Of a DNA stretch of 64,000 nt, positions 16,083 to 24,535 are shown in pieces. The position numbers and the translations under genes are program-made. The stretch covers positions 21,807-85,806 of the forward strand of contig JAEETM010000004.1 in NCBI GenBank assembly GCA_016290335.1, given 5' to 3'. Within the stretch, counting starts at the first letter, position 1; each line of letters starts with the position of its first letter. This DNA is from Treponema sp. GTDB taxonomy: Bacteria > Spirochaetota > Spirochaetia > Treponematales > Treponemataceae. The notes under the pieces are model-generated. The model was not told the origin of the DNA, did not search any database, and saw nothing but the letters and a program-made list of their open reading frames with translations.

Positions 16083-17786
16083 TTAGTATACACCTTTTAT
16101 AACAGAACTGCTCCAATAAGAGCTGTATTCTGCTGTGTTTGCAGAAGCTTCTTCCCAAATTGTCTGCAAGGCAAAAGATTTAGGATACTGTACGATTTTG
16201 TTATCCTGACTAAAGGGTTTAAGCTGCTTCATACCGCGAGAAAAAACAATTCTGTGAGAATCTACATTTCCAAAATAAAAAGCCCTTTCATCAATAACTT
16301 CCGGCCATTTTTTGTATTCCATGCCGGCGCCCAAAGCTGTATCAACTGGAATCCAGCCAATTCCCTGAATGTAAAACTCTGTCCACCAGTGGGGCTGAGT
16401 CATTAAATCCTGCCCGATAAGTACACCGGCATCAATTAAACTCGGGATTCCAGCCGCCCTGAACAAAGCTGTACAGATAACTGCAAAGTCGTAAGCATCA
16501 CCAGATTTTTTGGAAAGCAAATCAAGCGGCGAAGCATCATTTTTTCTGACCTTTTCCTGAATCTTATAGTTATCGAGCATATAATTATAGATAAGCTTTG
16601 CCCGTCTGTAATAATTTGTTTCTTTTCCAATAATTGATTTTACAAGCTTTTTGATTTCTTCATCACCAGCCGGAATAATTTCATCATCTTTTACAAGAGA
16701 AGCATAACGACTTTCGCTCATACCTTTGTAGTCCCCTATTTTATCCGGAACAACAGAAGTTCTTATTTCGTAAACAGGAAGAACAAAAGTCTGCTTAAAA
16801 ACACTCTTTGGTAAATTATTACGTTTTTTTGTAATCTGATGAATTATACAGTTCTGATAATTATTCATTAAAGGTTCAGGAGAAATCTCTGTAATTTCTA
16901 CCGAAGGCTGCGAAGGCGTTTCTACAGGAACCGGACAGCGCAGAGTAATTGTAGAAATATCTGTTGTAATAACGTCAGAAATATCTGCGGTATACTGAAC
17001 AAGATAAATCTTTTTGGAAACAAACTCTTTATAGCCCTTCTGCCGTAGAATTGTAATATCCTTTGGCTCTGATTTTTCTTTTCCCGTATCTACAATTACA
17101 AGTCCGGTATAAGCTCCATCTGGAATCCGCACCCGAATCTCTGAATTATCCCAGTATTCATAATCACCATTAAAATCAGAAGCGGCAATCATATTTTCTG
17201 TAAGAAGAGCCTTTGTTTTATAATCAGAATCTTTTATTTTGTTTTCGTAATCGATTGTAAAATAAACATTTGAACGTCCCCGGGAATCGCCAAAGTTATT
17301 ACCGTAAATGCTTAGAACTTCGCCAACACTAATTTTTTCAGCTGATAAAGATGTAATAACAGGTTTGTTTGTCTGCACTACTTCCGGCACCGGAACAGGA
17401 ATATCTATTTCGTTTGCAAAAAGAGCAGGCTTTGAACGCATATCCTTTGTGCCAACAACTACAAGACCATCCTGAACATTTGCAGGAAGAACAAGCTTTA
17501 TGCAGTCATCACTCCAGGAAATATATGCACTGGCTGTAAGCTTTGAACCGGCAAACTCAACATAGCTCATGTCGCGGGTATCGCCAAAGTTCTTTCCATT
17601 AATAACTACAATATCACCAGGTGAACCTACAGACGGTGTAAGGGATTCAATTACTGGTTCTGTCTTCTTCTTTTTTCCTGTAATAAAAACAATCAGGACC
17701 GCAATTGCTATTAAAAATACTACAATCGCAGCCCTTACAAGAGAATATTTTCTTAAGATATAACTTAATCTATTTGAGGAGTTCAC
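16083..17786 (-). CDS. Membrane-anchored TIG-repeat protein with transglutaminase-like domain lacking the Cys, 567 aa
   Basis: One N-terminal membrane segment (about 18-37) is followed by two IPT/TIG immunoglobulin-like domains (PVIESLTPSVGSPGDIVVING and PVITSLSAEKISVGEVLSIYG). After a linker region comes a transglutaminase-core domain near 390-490. In this fold the Cys-His-Asp triad is in G-x-C-x-x-x-A, H and D. Here the first motif is GDAYDFA (429-435), with Ala431 at the Cys site, while His466 (QPHWWTEFY) and Asp482 (PVDTA) remain. It is therefore either a non-catalytic binding protein or uses another nucleophile. It overlaps the anti-sigma gene by ATGA. Confidence 0.8.
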   Translation of the reverse strand: MNSSNRLSYILRKYSLVRAAIVVFLIAIAVLIVFITGKKKKTEPVIESLTPSVGSPGDIVVINGKNFGDTRDMSYVEFAGSKLTASAYISWSDDCIKLVLPANVQDGLVVVGTKDMRSKPALFANEIDIPVPVPEVVQTNKPVITSLSAEKISVGEVLSIYGNNFGDSRGRSNVYFTIDYENKIKDSDYKTKALLTENMIAASDFNGDYEYWDNSEIRVRIPDGAYTGLVIVDTGKEKSEPKDITILRQKGYKEFVSKKIYLVQYTADISDVITTDISTITLRCPVPVETPSQPSVEITEISPEPLMNNYQNCIIHQITKKRNNLPKSVFKQTFVLPVYEIRTSVVPDKIGDYKGMSESRYASLVKDDEIIPAGDEEIKKLVKSIIGKETNYYRRAKLIYNYMLDNYKIQEKVRKNDASPLDLLSKKSGDAYDFAVICTALFRAAGIPSLIDAGVLIGQDLMTQPHWWTEFYIQGIGWIPVDTALGAGMEYKKWPEVIDERAFYFGNVDSHRIVFSRGMKQLKPFSQDNKIVQYPKSFALQTIWEEASANTAEYSSYWSSSVIKGVY

Positions 17787-18469
17787 TCAGTCTGACCAGC
17801 TTCATTTTCAGGTAAATAATGTGTAGACGGTACAAAAGCACTATTCATAGCAGGAATAGTAATTTTGATTGTAAGAGAATTGTCACCTTCAAAAGCAGGT
17901 CTGAAAACATCAACATCAGTAAGGAACAGGCCTTCGTTTGTTTTTGTGTTTATATTCTGAGCCAGATTATTAGTTCCGTTAGAAACCTGCATTACAGAAC
18001 TCTGAATGTTACCGGAAACAATAACTCCATTTCCACCGCCAACAGAAACGTTTGTTACCGGCTGCATTGAACTTGCATTGATATTAGCAACTGTTGTGCT
18101 TCCAGCTTCAACTGAAGAACCCTTTGAATTAAGTCTGAGCGGAATTATAAGGGCAAAAACCATTGCTGCAGCAGCGGCTGAACAGATATATTTCCAGCTT
18201 GAATGAGTTTTTCTTTCAGCATTATGTATATTTTTTGTATAAGCCATTCTTGACATAAGCTTTTCATAGCTTTTTTCAAGTCGGGCATCATCCATTTCGA
18301 TTGATTTTGAATCAGACTCAAATAATTCGTGAAGCTTACGGATATTTTCAAGTTTACGCTGACATTCAGGGCAAACCTTTATATGAGACTCGTACTCTGC
18401 CTTATGAGCTTCAGGCATTTCGTTATCTAAATAAATTGAATGAAGATCATCAGTTGGACAAAAAGACAT
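17783..18469 (-). CDS. Anti-sigma factor with zinc-finger N-terminus, 228 aa
   Basis: The N-terminal HIKVCPECQRK (H-x3-C-x2-C) is the zf-HC2/ZAS anti-sigma signature. It follows MSFCPTDDLHSIYLDNEM, the usual start of such proteins. A membrane segment lies near 90-115 (YICSAAAAAMVFALIIPL), and a periplasmic tail rich in Asn/Ser/Val follows. This topology lets an extracytoplasmic signal release a cytoplasmic sigma factor. It overlaps the sigma-factor gene by 20 bases and the TIG gene by 4 bases. Confidence 0.87.
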   Translation of the reverse strand: MSFCPTDDLHSIYLDNEMPEAHKAEYESHIKVCPECQRKLENIRKLHELFESDSKSIEMDDARLEKSYEKLMSRMAYTKNIHNAERKTHSSWKYICSAAAAAMVFALIIPLRLNSKGSSVEAGSTTVANINASSMQPVTNVSVGGGNGVIVSGNIQSSVMQVSNGTNNLAQNINTKTNEGLFLTDVDVFRPAFEGDNSLTIKITIPAMNSAFVPSTHYLPENEAGQTE

Positions 18470-19019
18470 CGTCTTCTCCTAATATTTTTAGTAGTTGTTC
18501 TCTTGCTCTAAAGACTCTTACCTTTACATTACCTTCTGTAATGCCAAGAACTTTTCCGATTTCTTTATAGTTGAGGTCTCCATATTCCTTCAACATAAGA
18601 ACTTCCTGAAGATTCTTAGGCAGCTTCTGTAGAGCTTCTCTCGCCTTTTTTATAGTATCTTTCTTAAGCAAATTAACTTCGCCTGTTTCAGACTTACGAT
18701 GGTCCTCATAAAGAACCTTCTCGTAAGCCTTTCGTTCTCTATCCTTGCGCTTTACATAGTTTAACGAAGCATTTTTTACAACTCTAATGAGCCAATATTT
18801 TGCATCGTTCAAGGATGGAAAAACCAAGCTCTTTTCATTTGCTTTGATTAAAGAATCATGCACTAAATCTTCAGCAACCTCTTCATCATTTACAATTCTG
18901 TATGATATTTTGAAGAGCATTTGCATTGAAGCTGCATAAATCTTATTAAAATCAGCTGAATTACCAGCGTTTAATGCCACCTGAATTTCAGACAGATTTC
19001 CTTCTTCCATGTTAAACAC
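18450..19019 (-). CDS. ECF-type RNA polymerase sigma factor, 189 aa
   Basis: Region 2 is NKIYAASMQMLFKISYRIVNDEEVAEDLVHDSLIKANEKS (around 26-70) and region 4 is LPKNLQEVLMLKEYGDLNYKEIGKVLGITEGNVKVRVFRAREQLLK, with the helix-turn-helix. No region 1.1 or 3 is present, as in ECF (group IV) factors. A GTG at 19019 has AGGAAG five bases upstream; ATG at 19010 is the alternative. The anti-sigma gene is translationally coupled to it. It follows cysS by 27 bp. Confidence 0.9.
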   Translation of the reverse strand: MFNMEEGNLSEIQVALNAGNSADFNKIYAASMQMLFKISYRIVNDEEVAEDLVHDSLIKANEKSLVFPSLNDAKYWLIRVVKNASLNYVKRKDRERKAYEKVLYEDHRKSETGEVNLLKKDTIKKAREALQKLPKNLQEVLMLKEYGDLNYKEIGKVLGITEGNVKVRVFRAREQLLKILGEDDVFLSN

Positions 19020-19046
19020 ACCAACTTCCTAATAGTTACTAAATAA

Positions 19047-20597
19047 TTATTGACGCTTCCAGGTTGGACCATTAGGAGTATCAATAATAACAACACCCCG
19101 CGCCAACAACTGGTTACGTATTTCATCAGCACGGGCAAAGTTCTTCTCTTTTTTAGCTGCAGTTCTTTCTGCAACAAGAGCATTTATTTCTTCAGCTTCT
19201 GAATCACCGGCATGTGAATCAGCTTGATTTTCTGCTTCTGCTTTCTGTTTTTCAAGTACGGCAAATCCGCCTTTTATTACATCAAGACTCAGGACTTCAT
19301 CCATTTTATTTATTGAACTTAATGCCTGACTTGCTTTTACCCCGCCCTTACCGTTTGATTCTTTCTGCATTGCGGCAAGAGCTACAGGAGTTGCAAGGTC
19401 GTTAGAAAGGCCTTCGCGGAACTTTGCATAATTTTCTGATTCAAAATTGATTTTTCCAAGGATCTCTGCAAAGTTTTCTACGGTAAGTCCGAGTTTTTCT
19501 TCATCATTAGCCTTTGCAATAAGCTTTGCAACACGTTCGTTCAATGCCTGGCGTGAAGCTTTTGCAGAATCCATTCCGTTTATAGAGAAAGTAAGCGGTT
19601 TTCGGTAATGGCCGGTAAGGAGGAAATATCTGTAGTCGAGAGGTTCATAGCCTTTAGAAACTAAAGAAAAGCCTCTCTCCGGCGGTAAATCTGCCTGCAG
19701 CGTGATAAAGTTGCCGGTAGATTTTGACATTTTGCCGCCTTCCAGAATAAGGAACTCGTTGTGCATCCAGTAATTTACCCAAGGTCCTTTTGCGCGTTCT
19801 GCTTCGTCAAAGCTGCCTTCACTCTGGGCAATTTCGTTTGTATGATGGACCGGAACATGGTCTACACCGCCGGTATGAATGTCAAAATGTTTGCCAAGAT
19901 ATTTCATGCTCATTGCAGAACATTCAATATGCCAGCCAGGATAACCACGTCCCCATGGAGAATCCCAGGTCATTGCCTGATCTTCGAACTTTGATTTTGT
20001 AAACCAGAGTACAAAGTCGCCGGGATTGCGCTTGTTCTGATCAACAACTACAACCTTTCGTTTACCGGCTCCTGCTTTGAGCTCGTCCATATTCAAGTTG
20101 GCAAGCTTACCGTAATCAGGATAGGTGGAAATATCGTAGTAGAGGTTGCCACCTGCCATATAGGTGTGACCGTTTGCTTCTATTTTTTTGATGAGCTCTA
20201 TCATGTCGTTTATGTGCTCGGTTGCCTTACAGATAACATCCGGGTGGCGGATATTCAAGGCGTCCATGTCTTTCATAAAGGCGGCGGTATAGGATTGGGC
20301 AATTTCCAAAACCGACTGATGACGTTCAGCAGCAGATTTTGCCATTTTATCTTCGCCTTCATCATTATCACCTGTTAAATGTCCAACATCAGTAATATTC
20401 ATAACATGCTTTACATCGTAGCCGAACAGTTTAAGGGTTTTATCAAGAATATCCCAGCTAACATAAGCACGCAGATTTCCAATATGAGCATAATTATATA
20501 CTGTAGGTCCGCAGCCATAAAAACCGGCAAATCCTTCTTTGAGAGGTTTAAACTCTTCCATTTTGCGACCCATAGTATTGTACAATCTTAAACTCAT
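19047..20597 (-). CDS. cysS: Cysteinyl-tRNA synthetase
   Basis: The class I synthetase charges tRNA-Cys. The start is placed at ATG 20597 (MSLRLYNT) with RBS AGAGGAA; a longer frame upstream has no RBS and would add 31 residues. HIGN of the HIGH motif is at about 38-41, the zinc-ligand Cys are in CGPTVYNYAH and HIECSAMS, and GGKMSKSTGN is the KMSKS loop. The 516-residue length is close to other long CysRS. No T-box or leader was seen in the 110 bp upstream. Confidence 0.95.
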   Translation of the reverse strand: MSLRLYNTMGRKMEEFKPLKEGFAGFYGCGPTVYNYAHIGNLRAYVSWDILDKTLKLFGYDVKHVMNITDVGHLTGDNDEGEDKMAKSAAERHQSVLEIAQSYTAAFMKDMDALNIRHPDVICKATEHINDMIELIKKIEANGHTYMAGGNLYYDISTYPDYGKLANLNMDELKAGAGKRKVVVVDQNKRNPGDFVLWFTKSKFEDQAMTWDSPWGRGYPGWHIECSAMSMKYLGKHFDIHTGGVDHVPVHHTNEIAQSEGSFDEAERAKGPWVNYWMHNEFLILEGGKMSKSTGNFITLQADLPPERGFSLVSKGYEPLDYRYFLLTGHYRKPLTFSINGMDSAKASRQALNERVAKLIAKANDEEKLGLTVENFAEILGKINFESENYAKFREGLSNDLATPVALAAMQKESNGKGGVKASQALSSINKMDEVLSLDVIKGGFAVLEKQKAEAENQADSHAGDSEAEEINALVAERTAAKKEKNFARADEIRNQLLARGVVIIDTPNGPTWKRQ

Positions 20598-20654
20598 AAT
20601 ATTCCTCTTATGGGCACATATTTTATCAGATTTTTTGATTTTTCTCAATAAAAC

Positions 20655-20683
20655 TGCACATTTCTTTAAAATTATGCTATAAT
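20655..20683 (+). promoter_or_regulatory. Extended -10 promoter for the 20708-21733 gene
   Basis: TGCACA (20655-20660) is a weak -35; 17 bases later TGC-TATAAT (-10 at 20678-20683) is an extended -10. The start codon follows about 24 bases after. Confidence 0.6.
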
Positions 20684-20707
20684 TTTCCATAAAAACGGAT
20701 AATAAAA

Positions 20708-21733
20708 ATGCTTTTCGAAAGAGTCAAACAGTTTTACAAGAAAAAATTACAGATTTCTTATTCAGATTTAAGAGATTCAAATGAGTCTAACAGAATATCG
20801 GTTCTGGTTGTAAGCTCCCTTCTTTTGCTTTCAGATATAATCAATTTTCTTCTTCTATTTATTTTTTATCATTCCCGCTTAAAGGAACATCTGCATTATA
20901 TTATTTATCTGTGCATTTATACTCCATTAAATCTTTTTACTTTTCTTTATGCACGCCATTCAAAAAACAGCAAATACTGGGTAAAAGTAATTCCAATTTA
21001 TCTGGTATTTTTTGTAGGTTTAAGTGCAAGCGTTTTCAATTTTTATTTTATGGACTCCCCTCATAACGGCTTTGTTACTTTTTTGTTATCCGGATTTTTA
21101 TTTCTGATTGTTTTTTCTTTTTCACCCTTTATTTTTATTGTTGAACTTTTAGCTGCGGCAATTATTCTTACACCGGGTGTTTACGAAACTTATGGGATTT
21201 TATCGACAATAGATTTATATGTAGTTACTATAATAATGTTCGGGCTTGCACTTTACAAAAGAAGCTTTGAGAAAAAACACTTTTTGCTCCTTAAAAACCA
21301 AAGAAAAAACCTTGAAGCAAAAACCTTTGGAAACTTTACGCTTTTGTATGACAATAAAATAATAAAGTTTCAAAGATCAAAATCAACGGAGCTTCTGGCA
21401 TATCTTATTTATAAAAACGGAAGCTCTGTAAAAACAAAGGAGCTTCTTTCTGTGCTTTATGGCGAGCATGCAGATTCTGCAACTTATGGAGCAAGCCTGC
21501 GAAATCTTATTGCTGATATAAAACAGACTCTTTCCGAGCTTGAAATACAAAACTTCTTTATTACAGAATATAATAATTTCCGTATAAATCCCGAAGTTGT
21601 AAAATGCGACTATTATGATTTTCTTGCGGGTGTAAGGAGAGTTAGGAAAAGCTTTACGGGTGAGTTCATGAGCCAGTATGAATGGGCAAAAGAAATTGCA
21701 GAGTATCTATCTGGTCTTCCACGCAAAAAATAA
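20708..21733 (+). CDS. Polytopic membrane protein with SARP/OmpR-like winged-helix tail, copy 1 (341 aa)
   Basis: The first 190 residues hold about five hydrophobic membrane segments (for example VLVVSSLLLLSDIINFLLLF). The cytoplasmic tail from residue 201 (NLEAKTFGNFTLLYDNK) is a winged-helix, DNA-binding domain of the trans-reg-C/BTAD-SARP kind: RSKSTELLAYLIYKNGSSVKTKELLSVLYG is the recognition part, and LRNLIADIKQTL the following helix. No receiver domain or kinase is attached. This would be a one-component membrane-bound regulator. The paralogue at 21822-22880 follows on the same strand with its own promoter. Confidence 0.75.
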   Translation: MLFERVKQFYKKKLQISYSDLRDSNESNRISVLVVSSLLLLSDIINFLLLFIFYHSRLKEHLHYIIYLCIYTPLNLFTFLYARHSKNSKYWVKVIPIYLVFFVGLSASVFNFYFMDSPHNGFVTFLLSGFLFLIVFSFSPFIFIVELLAAAIILTPGVYETYGILSTIDLYVVTIIMFGLALYKRSFEKKHFLLLKNQRKNLEAKTFGNFTLLYDNKIIKFQRSKSTELLAYLIYKNGSSVKTKELLSVLYGEHADSATYGASLRNLIADIKQTLSELEIQNFFITEYNNFRINPEVVKCDYYDFLAGVRRVRKSFTGEFMSQYEWAKEIAEYLSGLPRKK

Positions 21734-21780
21734 TACACAATTTCTACTATAAAATACACAATTTCCACCACAAAAACAGT

Positions 21781-21810
21781 TTGACAAACCCGAAAAAAGC
21801 ACATTATAAT
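21781..21810 (+). promoter_or_regulatory. Sigma70-type promoter for the 21822-22880 gene
   Basis: TTGACA (21781-21786) and TATAAT (21805-21810) are both perfect, with an 18-base spacer. The ATG at 21822 begins 12 bases after the -10, so the mRNA leader is very short (roughly 5 nt) and no RBS is seen. Two 21-bp direct copies of AATACACAATTTC- lie just upstream (21732 and 21753). Confidence 0.75.
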
Positions 21811-21821
21811 TTTTTATTATT

Positions 21822-22880
21822 ATGAATGTTTCTATGAATAAAAACTTTTTTAAACACTATAAAGAACGTTATTATATTGAACCTTTAGATTTGGCAGATT
21901 TTGGGGAAACAAATCGTTTACATATTCTAATTGCAAGTCCTTTTGTGTTCGCTATTGGAGTGCTCGATTTAATTGTTATTTTTAGTCTTCATTTTCACAA
22001 TTTAAGAGATTATATTCCATCAATAATTTATTTTGGAATCTTTACTCTTTCCGGCATTCTTATGTTTTTATGGTCACAATGGACAAAAAATGTTGACCGC
22101 CAAAAAGCTTATATCATAAAAACAATTCCCGCTTATATATTTCTTTATATAGGATTATTTGCTGGTGTTTATAATTTTCATTTACTTGGTCAGCCATTTA
22201 ATGGAGTTCTTTCTTATTGTATTGCCGGCTTTGTAGCATTACTTGCATTCGACTTTTCGCCTTTATTCTATTCGCTTGCTGTTATTCTTGGACTTGCTTT
22301 TCTAATACCGGGGGTTTATAAAAATTTTGGTGTTACCGGCTTAATGGATACGATTCTGGCAGCACTTCTTATGTACTTATTTTCTCTTTACAAACGCTTT
22401 GTTGAAAAACAATACATTTTAATGCTCAAAAAACAAAAGCAGAATCTTGAAGCTAAAACCTTTGGAAACTTTACGCTTTTGTATAACAATAAGGTCATTA
22501 AATTTAACCGTTCAAAATCTCCAGAGCTACTTGCATATCTTATTTATAAAAATGGAAGCTCGGTACAGTCAAAGGAACTGATTTCTGTGCTTTGGGGTGA
22601 CCATGCAGATTCTTCACAATATGGTGCAAATCTTCGTAATCTTATTTCAGATATAAGTCATTCTCTTTCGGAGCTGCAGATTCAGAACTTCTTTATCAGG
22701 GAATACAACAATTTACGAATTAATCCTGAAGTTATAAATTGCGACTACTATGATTTTCTTGCCGGTGACGAAAAGGCTGTAAAAAGCTTTGCCGGTGAAT
22801 TTATGAGCCAATACAGCTGGGCCGAAGAAGCCGCCGCATTTATTGAACAGAAAATACAACTTGCACATCGTTCAAAATAG
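21822..22880 (+). CDS. Polytopic membrane protein with SARP/OmpR-like winged-helix tail, copy 2 (352 aa)
   Basis: It is a tandem paralogue of the preceding gene with the same plan of about five membrane segments and a winged-helix tail. The tails (KTFGNFTLLYNNKVIKFNRS) are far more alike than the membrane parts; a run of about 30 identical bases covers the start of the domain in both genes. That points to duplication followed by divergence of the membrane half, or to gene conversion of the DNA-binding half. If the sensor part has diverged and the reader part has not, the two could answer different signals at shared targets. The ATG at 21822 has little or no leader. Confidence 0.75.
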   Translation: MNVSMNKNFFKHYKERYYIEPLDLADFGETNRLHILIASPFVFAIGVLDLIVIFSLHFHNLRDYIPSIIYFGIFTLSGILMFLWSQWTKNVDRQKAYIIKTIPAYIFLYIGLFAGVYNFHLLGQPFNGVLSYCIAGFVALLAFDFSPLFYSLAVILGLAFLIPGVYKNFGVTGLMDTILAALLMYLFSLYKRFVEKQYILMLKKQKQNLEAKTFGNFTLLYNNKVIKFNRSKSPELLAYLIYKNGSSVQSKELISVLWGDHADSSQYGANLRNLISDISHSLSELQIQNFFIREYNNLRINPEVINCDYYDFLAGDEKAVKSFAGEFMSQYSWAEEAAAFIEQKIQLAHRSK

Positions 22881-22883
22881 TGC

Positions 22884-23015
22884 AAACATTTGGTAATTTC
22901 GTGCAGATTTAAGCTAAAACATTTGGTATTTTCGTGCATTTTCTAGTTAAAACATTTAGTAATTTCGTGCAAATTCAAGCCAAAACATTTGGTATTTTCG
23001 GTTGTAAAATAAACA
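22884..23015 (+). repeat. Tandem array of four 33-bp units ahead of the ATPase gene
   Basis: AAACATTTGGTAATTTCGTG begins at 22884, 22917, 22950 and 22983, exactly 33 bases apart. The first 21 bases are conserved; the last 11-12 vary. The final unit departs after TTTTCG. It lies between the membrane regulator stop and the ATPase RBS, so it probably sits over the ATPase promoter region. Confidence 0.88.
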
Positions 23016-23052
23016 GACTCGATGTAAAATACATAAATGAGGGTATCGAGTT

Positions 23053-24396
23053 ATGTTTAAAAGAAAAATATACGCCGGATTAAAAAAGTGGAAAGAAGAA
23101 GCTGACGGTTCTACAGCAATTATGATTGAAGGTGCAAGACGAGTCGGCAAAAGTACAGTTGCAGAAGCATTTGCACAGAACGAATACAAAGATTATATCC
23201 TCATAGATTTTTCAACTGCCAGTGCAGATATAAAAAACAATTTTGAAAATATAAATAATCTTGATGTATTTTTCAGAAACCTTTTTATCCTTACAGGAAA
23301 AAAACTGGAAAAAAGAAATGGTGTAATTATTTTTGATGAAGTGCAGCTTTTTCCAAAGGCACGGCAGTCTATAAAATATCTTGTAAAAGACGGACGCTTT
23401 GATTACATAGAAACAGGTTCACTTATTTCAATCAACAAAAATGTAAAAGATATTCTTATTCCTTCTGAAGAAGAAAATATAAAAATGTTTCCTATGGATT
23501 TTGAAGAGTTCTTGTGGGCTGTTGGAAATGAGGTAATGATTGAAACAATCCGTGATTCTTTTAATAACAGAAAGCCGCTTGGAGACACCATTCACAGAAG
23601 AATTATGAAAGAGTTTCGTGTTTACATGGCTGTGGGTGGAATGCCAACTGCCGTTGATGCCTATGTACAGGGAAAAGATTATTCACAGATTGACAGGGCA
23701 AAAAAAGCAATACTTCGTCTTTATATCAACGATTTGCAAAAACACGATGGAGAAGATGGTGACCGTGCGGAAGTTGTGTTTAAATCATTACCTTCTCAAT
23801 TAATGAATCACAACAGTATTTTCCGTCTTTCTAATGTTAATGAAAATGCACGTACACGAAATGTGGGTAATGCAATTGATTTTCTTAATGAATCTATGAT
23901 AGTAAACAACTGCATTAATATAAATGCTCCAGAAGTCACTATGGAACTGTATGCCGACAGAAAAAAGTTTAAAATGTTTATGGGAGATACAGGGCTTTTG
24001 GTTTCATATATTATCCAGCAGGGACAGGACTTAAATAAAATGTACCGCTCTTTGATTTTTGATAAGCTTGGAATTAATCAGGGAATGATATTTGAAAATA
24101 TGGTAGCACAAATGCTGCGGGCAAATGGATATGAGCTGTATTTTCATGAGTTTGAATATTGTGCAAAAGAAAACTCTGTTACAAAAAAATATGAAATAGA
24201 CTTTTTAATTCCTGATGGAAAACGTTTTGCGCCAATAGAGGTAAAATCATCCGGTTATAAAAACCACAATTCATTTGATTATTTTAAGGAAAAATACCAG
24301 CTCAAAATGAATAACCGCTACATTATTTACACAAAAGACCTTACCTTCGAAGATAATGTTTTATATATGCCAATTTATATGACAATGTGTTTATAA
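23053..24396 (+). CDS. AAA-family ATPase with DUF4143 and PD-(D/E)XK-like C-terminus, 447 aa
   Basis: Walker A is GARRVGKS (27-34), Walker B is IIFDEVQ (Asp95, Glu96), followed by a sensor-like ETGSLIS. The middle part is the DUF4143 helical region. The C-terminus has YEIDFLIPD and APIEVKSSG (Asp383, Glu396, Lys398), the D-ExK core of the restriction-nuclease fold. These proteins are very common in spirochaetes and Bacteroidetes and their role is unsettled; a DNA-linked or defence function has been suggested only by analogy. It is preceded by the 33-bp repeat array. Confidence 0.85.
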   Translation: MFKRKIYAGLKKWKEEADGSTAIMIEGARRVGKSTVAEAFAQNEYKDYILIDFSTASADIKNNFENINNLDVFFRNLFILTGKKLEKRNGVIIFDEVQLFPKARQSIKYLVKDGRFDYIETGSLISINKNVKDILIPSEEENIKMFPMDFEEFLWAVGNEVMIETIRDSFNNRKPLGDTIHRRIMKEFRVYMAVGGMPTAVDAYVQGKDYSQIDRAKKAILRLYINDLQKHDGEDGDRAEVVFKSLPSQLMNHNSIFRLSNVNENARTRNVGNAIDFLNESMIVNNCININAPEVTMELYADRKKFKMFMGDTGLLVSYIIQQGQDLNKMYRSLIFDKLGINQGMIFENMVAQMLRANGYELYFHEFEYCAKENSVTKKYEIDFLIPDGKRFAPIEVKSSGYKNHNSFDYFKEKYQLKMNNRYIIYTKDLTFEDNVLYMPIYMTMCL

Positions 24397-24424
24397 CAGC
24401 AAGGGATTCTCAATGCCACAAAAA

Positions 24425-24505
24425 ACTGGGGCCACCTGAAAAACTTTCAAGCAGCCCCAGTGAGGAGGTAGGAAGTGTTATGCTTTAACAAAGGATGCAT
24501 AACAC
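24425..24505. terminator. Two inverted repeats between convergent genes
   Basis: ACTGGGGC/GCCCCAGT (24425-24432 and 24454-24461) encloses an inner TGAAA/TTTCA stem. A second pair GTGTTATGC/GCATAACAC spans 24475-24505. They lie between the ATPase (+) and the large lipoprotein gene (-). No T-run follows, so intrinsic termination is unproven. Confidence 0.45.
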
Positions 24506-24535
24506 ATCAATGAAAAAACTATTTTTAAATACGGG

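Noticed and set aside
20598..20707. T-box leader for cysS
   Set aside because: The space is too short and has no specifier stem or T-box sequence.
22884..23015. CRISPR array
   Set aside because: The variable part is only 11-12 bases and no cas gene is near.
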